Source: Pseudorhodobacter antarcticus (GTDB taxonomy: Bacteria; Pseudomonadota; Alphaproteobacteria; Rhodobacterales; Rhodobacteraceae). From it: 11,503 nt of DNA. Below are positions 6,699-11,503 of the stretch, piece after piece. Numbering within the stretch: position 1 is the stretch's first letter; every line of letters begins with the position of its first letter. Made by a program: the position numbers and the translations under genes. The stretch covers positions 1 to 11,503 of the forward strand of contig CAMDHB010000073.1 of NCBI GenBank assembly GCA_945897655.1. Reading direction: 5' to 3'. The notes below the pieces were generated by a model. The model searched no databases. It was given only the letters and a program-made list of their open reading frames with translations, and was not told the origin of the DNA.

Positions 6699-7948
6699 GG
6701 CCGCACCTCCGCCTTGCCGCCAATGTCGCGCAGCAGGTTTTCCGCAATCGGCCCCGACCGGCGCATGCCAGCCTCCCGCGCCAATTGGCGGTTCACGATA
6801 TCTTCGTTCAGGTCCAGAAAGGTCAGCGGCGGCAGGCTGTCCGCAATTGCCTGCCCCAGCATCCGGGTTAGTGAGGCTTGGGTGATCGGACGCCCCCCCA
6901 ACCCGGCAATGACCGTGTAACCCCGCAGCTGAATGCCCGACAGCGCCATGCGCACATCCGCCGCCACAACACCCCCCATGCCAACCGAAAAGCTCTTCTC
7001 CAACACAACCACCCGTTTGGCTTCCTTCAAAGCTGCCCGCACCGCTGCCAACGGGAAGGGGCGATAGGACCGGATCGACAGCACCCCAATCCGCTCCCCC
7101 GCCGCCCGCATCGCGTCGACCGTCTCCTCCAGCGTGCCCACAACCGACCCCAGCGCCACCACGATGGTCTCGGCATCGTCCAACCGGTAGCCCCGCACCA
7201 GCCCCCCCGCCTTGCGGCCAAACCCCGCCTCAAACTCCGCCGCGATCTCCGGTATCAGGTCCAGTGCCATCGTCTGTTTGGCATGGGCCAGATAGCGCAC
7301 CTCCATGAAGGCCTCGGGCCCCACCATCGCCCCAATCGACACAGGCTCATTGGGATCAAGCACTTGCCGGGGTTCATAGGGCGGCAGAAACGCATCCACC
7401 TGCGCCTGTGACGGGATATCCAGCCGCTCATAGGCATGGGTCAGGATGAAACCATCCATGCACACCATCACCGGCATCGACAATTCCTCGGCCAGCCGGA
7501 ACGCCTGAATATGCAGATCAACCGCCTCCTGGTTGCTTTCCGCAAACAGCTGCAACCAGCCACAATCCCGCTGGCTCATGCTATCTGAATGATCGTTCCA
7601 TATATTGATCGGCGCCCCAATCGCCCGGTTGGCCACCGTCATCACAATCGGTAAACCCAACCCACTAGCGTTGTAAATCGCCTCCACCATGAACAGCAAA
7701 CCCTCCGACGCCGTGGCCGTATAGGTCCGCGCCCCCGTGGCCGAGGACCCAATCGCCACACTCATCGCCGCAAATTCCGACTCAACATTCAGAAACTCGC
7801 AGGGCGCCAGCGTGCCGCCCTTGACCAACGCCCCCAACCCCTCAACAATATGGGTCTGCGGCGAGATCGGATAAGCGCAAATCACCTCAGGCCGGCACAG
7901 CGCGACCGACTGCGCCACAGCGGCCGAACCTTCCATTTGCGAAATCAT
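6695..7948 (-). CDS. porA: 2-oxoacid (pyruvate-type):ferredoxin oxidoreductase, alpha subunit
   Basis: Alpha subunit of the PorGAB complex, contributing the pyrimidine side of the TPP site and the CoA-side domain. It has 417 residues, in the usual 390-420 range. Residues 1-240 form the PFOR-I domain: AYPISPQT (25-32), VESEFAA (55-61, with the conserved Glu), TATASEG (77-83), MTVANRAIGAPINIWNDHSD, and DCGWLQLFAESNQEA for partner contacts. The later part, with ETIVVALGSVVGTLEETVD, IRSYRPFP, VVVLEKSFSVGMGG and VIAGLGGRPIT, is the transketolase-C-like PFOR-II domain. The family motif is YPITPQT; here the Thr is Ser. The start codon lies inside the gamma stop (ATGA), and the stop overlaps the beta start. 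Phenylglyoxylate dehydrogenase alpha is a close relative, so the substrate assignment stays open. Confidence 0.93.
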   Translation of the reverse strand: MISQMEGSAAVAQSVALCRPEVICAYPISPQTHIVEGLGALVKGGTLAPCEFLNVESEFAAMSVAIGSSATGARTYTATASEGLLFMVEAIYNASGLGLPIVMTVANRAIGAPINIWNDHSDSMSQRDCGWLQLFAESNQEAVDLHIQAFRLAEELSMPVMVCMDGFILTHAYERLDIPSQAQVDAFLPPYEPRQVLDPNEPVSIGAMVGPEAFMEVRYLAHAKQTMALDLIPEIAAEFEAGFGRKAGGLVRGYRLDDAETIVVALGSVVGTLEETVDAMRAAGERIGVLSIRSYRPFPLAAVRAALKEAKRVVVLEKSFSVGMGGVVAADVRMALSGIQLRGYTVIAGLGGRPITQASLTRMLGQAIADSLPPLTFLDLNEDIVNRQLAREAGMRRSGPIAENLLRDIGGKAEVRP

Positions 7949-8514
7949 GACACCCCCTCGGCCATCAGCCGGTCATAGGCTTCGGTTGCTGCAGCGGCGT
8001 TCCGGTCCGCCACGGCCCCCTTGAACTTGGCGTGGACCGCATGCACCACCGCCTCAATCGTGATCAGCCCGGTCAGCGCCGCAAACCCGCCCAGCAGCAC
8101 GGCATTGGGCAAGGGCCGGCCCAAATGCGCCATCGCAATCGCCGTAGCGTCCAGCGTGATCACCCGCCCCTTGGGCAACCGCGCCGCAACCTCGGCCACC
8201 CCCAACTCGGCCACACTCCGGCCCGAGTTGATCAGCACATAGCCCTCCGCCTTCAGCCCCTGAAACACATCCACCTGATGCAGCAAATGCGCGTCCTGAA
8301 TGATCAGCGCATCCGGGGCCGAAATCGGCTCGCGTGACCGGATCGGCTTGTCATCAATCCGGCAGAACGCCACCACCGGCGCGCCCGTGCGTTCTGCCCC
8401 GAAACTCGGAAAGGCCTGCGCATGCCGCCCCTGTTCAAACGCGGCAATCGACAGCATCTCTGCCGCCGTCACCACACCCTGCCCGCCACGGCCATGTATG
8501 CGGATCTGCAGCAT
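7945..8514 (-). CDS. porG: 2-oxoacid (pyruvate-type):ferredoxin oxidoreductase, gamma subunit
   Basis: Gamma subunit of the same complex, 189 residues from the chosen start. The opening MLQIRIHGRGGQGVVTAAEM is the hallmark of PorG/KorC-type subunits. FPSFGAERTGAPVVAFCRI and NAVLLGGFAALTGLI further mark the family. This domain helps to bind CoA and holds the alpha/beta pair together. The ATG at 8514 is preferred because family members begin just before the IRIHGRGGQG motif, and because it lies 2 bp after the TGA of the upstream gene (TGA-GG-ATG), fitting translational coupling. An in-frame TTG at 8526 would add four residues and overlap the upstream gene. No separate strong Shine-Dalgarno is seen; the GAGG directly before the ATG is too close to act normally. 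The stop overlaps the alpha start by ATGA. Confidence 0.92.
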   Translation of the reverse strand: MLQIRIHGRGGQGVVTAAEMLSIAAFEQGRHAQAFPSFGAERTGAPVVAFCRIDDKPIRSREPISAPDALIIQDAHLLHQVDVFQGLKAEGYVLINSGRSVAELGVAEVAARLPKGRVITLDATAIAMAHLGRPLPNAVLLGGFAALTGLITIEAVVHAVHAKFKGAVADRNAAAATEAYDRLMAEGVS

Positions 8515-8516
8515 CC

Positions 8517-8879
8517 TCAGCGCCAAGCCGCAACGCGGATCACCGCCGCCAGCACCGCCTGATGCAAGCTGCGCGCCTCGCCCGTGCCCAGAATCTCGTC
8601 ATCATCCAGCACGTCAGACCGCCGCAGCGAACAACTCCAAGACCCCGGACTGTGCCGCGCTCGCCCGTGAATGTTGAAATGCCACCCCGGCAGCGCCCCG
8701 ATCACCAGTTCCACAATCCCGTCGCTGCTGATCGCCATGCCATCGGGCAACCGACCCGCCGCAACCTCGCCCGGAAACGCCGCGCGCAGACCGCGCAGCG
8801 CATCCGCCGTCAGTTCCATGTCCAGACTGCCTGCCGCTTCAACCCGGCTTGCCAGTTCCAATAATTCCTTGCGGACCAT
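8517..8879 (-). CDS. Small unknown protein, first gene of the oxidoreductase operon
   Basis: A 120-residue soluble protein that I do not recognise. It begins MVRKELLELASRVEAAGS, has a helical N-terminal third, a central LVIGALPGWHFNIHGRARHS segment that reads like beta strands, and ends with an Ala-rich helix (HQAVLAAVIRVAAWR). There is no signal peptide, membrane segment or Fe-S cysteine pattern; the only Cys is in SWSCSLR. The ATG at 8879 follows GGGAGAG (8891-8885) with about 7 nt from GGAG, a good ribosome site; an upstream in-frame start at 8921 has none and is less likely. The end sits 2 bp before the porG ATG, so it is co-transcribed and probably translationally coupled with the oxidoreductase subunits. 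An accessory or assembly role is a guess from position only. The alternation of polar and aromatic residues recalls small phage-type proteins, but I cannot support a family. Confidence 0.75.
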   Translation of the reverse strand: MVRKELLELASRVEAAGSLDMELTADALRGLRAAFPGEVAAGRLPDGMAISSDGIVELVIGALPGWHFNIHGRARHSPGSWSCSLRRSDVLDDDEILGTGEARSLHQAVLAAVIRVAAWR

Positions 8880-8902
8880 GCCATCTCTCCCTGTCTGACC
8901 GG

Positions 8903-8912
8903 GTTGATCAAC
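8903..8912. promoter_or_regulatory. Perfect 10-bp palindrome GTTGATCAAC
   Basis: GTTGATCAAC is its own reverse complement and is nested in a wider GGGTT-N8-AACCC inverted repeat (8901-8918). It sits 23 bp upstream of the small first gene's start, within the likely 5' leader of the oxidoreductase operon. It could be a regulator half-site pair or a short leader hairpin. It is not a proper FNR box, because the two TTGAT half-sites overlap instead of being four bases apart. Confidence 0.35.
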
Positions 8913-8952
8913 GAACCCCACGCCACCACGCGGACCGTGACGCCTGACCCCG

Positions 8953-8958
8953 AGAATA
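8953..8958 (-). promoter_or_regulatory. Candidate -10 hexamer of the oxidoreductase operon
   Basis: On the minus strand this reads TATTCT, four of six matches to TATAAT. A start 7 nt downstream would be near 8946, giving a leader of about 67 nt before the first gene. The centre of the FNR-like box would then be about 40.5 bp upstream of +1, close to the -41.5 of class II FNR-dependent promoters. The hexamer is weak alone and is proposed mainly from this spacing. Confidence 0.35.
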
Positions 8959-8979
8959 CCGGGAATTCATTCTGCGGCC

Positions 8980-8993
8980 TTGATCAGGATCAT
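8980..8993. promoter_or_regulatory. FNR/FnrL-type box
   Basis: TTGAT-CAGG-ATCAT matches the FNR/FnrL consensus TTGAT-N4-ATCAA at nine of ten positions. It lies in the divergent control region, 61 bp before the ppsA start and about 100 bp before the first gene of the oxidoreductase operon. FNR-type proteins are 4Fe-4S oxygen sensors active without oxygen. Control of an oxygen-sensitive 2-oxoacid:ferredoxin oxidoreductase by such a factor is biologically sensible, but is inferred here from the site alone. Confidence 0.55.
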
Positions 8994-9043
8994 GTCAGGC
9001 CCCCCCAAAACGGCAGCAAGTAGAGGCGGTTTCACACCCATGC

Positions 9044-9048
9044 GGAGG
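9044..9048 (+). promoter_or_regulatory. Ribosome binding site that decides the ppsA start
   Basis: GGAGG followed by a 5-nt spacer (AGCAC) and the ATG at 9054. The second in-frame ATG at 9060 would have 11 nt, so the first is preferred. Confidence 0.8.
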
Positions 9049-9053
9049 AGCAC

Positions 9054-11462
9054 ATGGCCATGAAGGGCACAGACAAGCGGGTACTCTGGTTTCAGGATCT
9101 GTCACGCGGGGATGTGGCGCTGGTGGGGGGGAAAAACTCGTCCTTGGGCGAAATGGTGCGCCAGCTGGGCGCCAAGGGCATCAAGGTGCCGCCCGGTTTT
9201 GCCACCACCGCCGACGCCTTCCGCGATTACCTGACAGCCAATGGTCTGGATGACATGATCGCCGAAACCCTGGCCCGGCTGGAGTCTGGCAAGATCACCC
9301 TGCCCGACGCCGGAACCGCAATCCGTCAGGCCATCAAGGCCGGCGAGTTTCCGGCCCAGACCCGCGCCGAAATTGTTGCCGCCTTTCAGGAACTTGCCCG
9401 CCGCACCGGACAGGCCGACCTGTCCGTCGCCGTCCGCTCCAGCGCCACGGCCGAGGATTTGCCGGATGCCAGCTTCGCCGGCCAGCAGGAAACCTATCTG
9501 AACGTCCGGGGCGAGGCGGCTTTGCTTGACACCTGCCGCCGCTGCTATGCCTCGCTCTTCACCGACCGGGCGATCACCTACCGTAGGCTCAAAGGGTTCG
9601 GCCACACCAAGGTCGCCTTGTCCATCGGCGTGCAACTGATGGTGCGGTCCGACATCGGCGGGTCGGGTGTCATGTTCTCGATCGACACCGAATCAGGGTT
9701 TGACAAGGTCGTGCTGATCAACGCCGCCTGGGGCCTCGGTGAAAACGTCGTGCAGGGTGCCGTGAACCCCGACGAATATCAGGTCTTCAAACCCCTTCTG
9801 GCCAATCCCGCCCTCACCCCCATCGTGGAAAAGAAGTTGGGTGAGAAGGAGCAGAAAATGGTCTATGCCGGCACCTCCGGCGGCGAAACCCGCAACGTGC
9901 CCACGTCCAAGGCGGAACGCGCGACCTACGTCCTGAACGATGCCGAAATCCTTGAACTCGCCCGCCAGGCCTGCACCATCGAAGACCATTACGGCCAGCC
10001 GATGGACATGGAATGGGCCCGCGACGGCAACACCGGCACCCTTTATATCGTGCAAGCCCGCCCCGAAACCGTGCAATCGCGTGCCAAGGTGGGCGTCCTC
10101 AAGTCCTACCACATCACCTCACACGGCCCCACCCTGCTCAAAGGCCTCAGCGTGGGCGAGGCTGTCGTGTCCGGCACCGTCTGCCTGATCGAAAACGCCC
10201 GCGATATCGACCAGTTCATCGACGGCGCCATCCTTGTCACCTCGACCACCGACCCCGATTGGGTGCCCATCATGAAACGCGCCGCCGCCATCATCACAGA
10301 CCACGGCGGCCGCACCAGCCACGCCGCCATCGTCAGCCGCGAATTGGGCCTGCCCGCCGTCGTGGGCTGCGGCAATGCGACCGAGATTCTGCACAGCCTG
10401 CAAGAGGTTACCCTGTCCTGTGCCGAGGGCGAGGAGGGCTTTGTCTACGCCGGAACCTCCGCATTCACGGTGCAGGAACTGCATTACGACACCGTACCCG
10501 AAACCCGCACCAAGATCATGCTGAACCTCGCCAACCCGTCTGCCGCCTTCCGCTGGTGGCATCTGCCGACCGAAGGCGTCGGTCTGGCGCGAATGGAATT
10601 CGTGATCAACAACGCGATCAAGGTGCATCCCCTGGCCCTGACCCGCTTTGACGACCTGAAAGACGAGGCGGCGCGCACCGAGATCGAGGTGATGACCAAG
10701 GGCTATGCCAACAAGGGCGACTATTTCGTCGATCACCTCGCCCGTGGCCTATCCCGCATCGCGGCCTTTTGCTTTCCCAAACCGGTGATCGTGCGGATGT
10801 CCGATTTCAAGACCAACGAATACGCCAACCTTCTGGGCGGTCGCCAGTTCGAACCCGCTGAGGAAAACCCGATGATCGGCTTTCGCGGCGCGTCCCGCTA
10901 CTACTCGCCCCGCTACAAAGACGGCTTTGCGCTGGAATGCCGCGCGATCAAGAAGCTGCGCGAGGAGATGGGGTTTACCAACATGATCATGATGATCCCC
11001 TTTTGCGGCACCCTGGATGAGGCTGACCGCGTTCTGGCCGTGATGGCCGAAAACGGGCTCAAGCGGGGGCAGAATGGCCTTCAGGTCTATGTCATGTGCG
11101 AGATCCCGTCGAACGTGATCCTCGCGACCGAATTTGCCACCCGGTTTGATGGCTTTTCCATCGGATCGAACGACTTGACGCAGTTGACCCTTGGGGTGGA
11201 CCGCGATTCAGGCGACTTGGCCGATCTCTTTGACGAACGCGATCCTGCCGTGCTGTGGATGATCAAGACCGTCATCGAAAAAGCCCACGCCGCCGGGGCC
11301 AAGGTGGGCCTGTGCGGTCAGGCCCCCAGCAATGACAGTTCCTTTGCGCGCCTTCTGGTTCAGGCGGGGATCGATTCCATCTCCGTCACCCCAGACAGCT
11401 TCTTTGCCGTGAAACAGCATGTCGCAAATGCGGAACGGGAACTGGGCGGCAAGATGCCGTAA
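9054..11462 (+). CDS. ppsA: Phosphoenolpyruvate synthase (pyruvate, water dikinase)
   Basis: The enzyme makes PEP, AMP and phosphate from pyruvate, ATP and water, the gluconeogenic entry from C3 acids, in the cytoplasm. It has 802 residues; E. coli PpsA has 792. The N-terminal ATP-grasp domain (about 15-355) has LVGGKNSSLGEM near the start, RSSATAEDLPDASFAGQQET from R128, and a late YIVQARPETVQS. The central phosphohistidine domain has TDHGGRTSHAAIVSRELGLP with catalytic H423 (E. coli His421). The C-terminal TIM barrel (about 480-795) has GVGLARMEF, CEIPSNV, GSNDLTQLTLGVDRD (from G704) and GLCGQAPS with catalytic C754 (E. coli Cys751). All expected active-site motifs are intact. It is transcribed divergently from the 2-oxoacid oxidoreductase operon across a 174-bp control region with an FNR-like box. 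The pairing suggests that pyruvate made by, or competing with, that enzyme is turned into PEP. Confidence 0.97.
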   Translation: MAMKGTDKRVLWFQDLSRGDVALVGGKNSSLGEMVRQLGAKGIKVPPGFATTADAFRDYLTANGLDDMIAETLARLESGKITLPDAGTAIRQAIKAGEFPAQTRAEIVAAFQELARRTGQADLSVAVRSSATAEDLPDASFAGQQETYLNVRGEAALLDTCRRCYASLFTDRAITYRRLKGFGHTKVALSIGVQLMVRSDIGGSGVMFSIDTESGFDKVVLINAAWGLGENVVQGAVNPDEYQVFKPLLANPALTPIVEKKLGEKEQKMVYAGTSGGETRNVPTSKAERATYVLNDAEILELARQACTIEDHYGQPMDMEWARDGNTGTLYIVQARPETVQSRAKVGVLKSYHITSHGPTLLKGLSVGEAVVSGTVCLIENARDIDQFIDGAILVTSTTDPDWVPIMKRAAAIITDHGGRTSHAAIVSRELGLPAVVGCGNATEILHSLQEVTLSCAEGEEGFVYAGTSAFTVQELHYDTVPETRTKIMLNLANPSAAFRWWHLPTEGVGLARMEFVINNAIKVHPLALTRFDDLKDEAARTEIEVMTKGYANKGDYFVDHLARGLSRIAAFCFPKPVIVRMSDFKTNEYANLLGGRQFEPAEENPMIGFRGASRYYSPRYKDGFALECRAIKKLREEMGFTNMIMMIPFCGTLDEADRVLAVMAENGLKRGQNGLQVYVMCEIPSNVILATEFATRFDGFSIGSNDLTQLTLGVDRDSGDLADLFDERDPAVLWMIKTVIEKAHAAGAKVGLCGQAPSNDSSFARLLVQAGIDSISVTPDSFFAVKQHVANAERELGGKMP

Positions 11463-11474
11463 CACTTTCGACGC

Positions 11475-11497
11475 GGGGTCCGGGCCATCCGGACCCC
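11475..11497 (+). terminator. GC-rich hairpin after ppsA, probable terminator
   Basis: GGGGTCCGG and CCGGACCCC form a perfect 9-bp stem around a five-base loop (GCCAT), beginning 13 bp after the ppsA stop codon. No T-run follows in the six bases left before the window ends (TCGCCG), so intrinsic termination cannot be confirmed here. Confidence 0.6.
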
Positions 11498-11503
11498 TCG
11501 CCG

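Noticed and set aside
8515..8526. TTG at 8526 as start of porG
   Set aside because: Family members begin just before the IRIHGRGGQG motif, and the ATG at 8514 gives this. The TTG has no clear ribosome site, though it is not excluded.
8903..8912. GTTGATCAAC as an FNR box
   Set aside because: FNR needs TTGAT and ATCAA separated by four bases; here the half-sites overlap.
10119..10736. Minus-strand open frame of 205 codons inside ppsA
   Set aside because: It is antisense to conserved PEP synthase domains, a common effect of high GC content.
1..11503. tRNA or rRNA genes, CRISPR arrays, prophage or anti-phage systems
   Set aside because: No spaced direct repeats, RNA-gene motifs or defence-type proteins were seen; the only mobile trace is the IS110 fragment.

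Overview
The window is GC-rich and appears to come from the chromosome of an alphaproteobacterium, most likely a Rhodobacterales/Rhodobacteraceae-type facultative or phototrophic organism. That placement rests on base composition, the gene set and a good FNR/FnrL-like box, not on a ribosomal marker, so it is inference. Coding sequences on both strands leave the + strand visibly C-rich: minus-strand genes use many G-ending codons and plus-strand genes many C-ending codons.

Layout from left to right. (1) Positions 1-1464, minus strand: a gene cut by the window edge that encodes an iron-sulfur flavoprotein of the trimethylamine/dimethylamine/histamine dehydrogenase family. Its catalytic triad and 4Fe-4S cysteines are intact, but the flavin-linking Cys and two aromatic-bowl Trp residues are replaced. 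A perfect 8+2+8 palindrome sits just upstream. (2) Positions about 1519-2007: no gene recognised. (3) Positions about 2008-4056, plus strand: a graveyard of [NiFe]-hydrogenase-type genes. In order it holds a frameshifted HoxF/NuoE-like domain, a frameshifted internal fragment of an IS110-family transposase, the frameshifted C-terminal third of HypD, and a frameshifted, internally deleted HypE. (4) Positions 4063-8879, minus strand: a tightly overlapping, apparently intact five-gene operon. Its order is a small unknown protein, then the gamma, alpha and beta subunits of a 2-oxoacid (pyruvate-type):ferredoxin oxidoreductase, then a flavoprotein that fuses a GltD-like NAD(P)H/FAD module to a two-cluster ferredoxin. 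Junctions are ATGA (4-bp) overlaps or a TGA-GG-ATG contact. (5) Positions 8880-9053: a divergent control region with a 9/10 match to the FNR box (TTGAT-N4-ATCAT) and a perfect 10-bp palindrome. (6) Positions 9054-11462, plus strand: intact phosphoenolpyruvate synthase, followed by a strong GC hairpin at the window edge.

How the parts fit: the oxidoreductase operon and PEP synthase diverge from one control region. Together they would connect acetyl-CoA + CO2, pyruvate and PEP. The flavoprotein subunit would let NAD(P)H exchange electrons with the ferredoxin-type clusters of the oxygen-sensitive enzyme, and the FNR-like box suggests anaerobic control. The exact 2-oxoacid substrate cannot be read from the sequence; pyruvate is favoured by the neighbouring ppsA, while phenylglyoxylate-type or branched-chain substrates remain possible. 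The hydrogenase remnants suggest that the lineage once carried a hydrogenase locus here and lost it through insertion-sequence activity, deletions and frameshifts.
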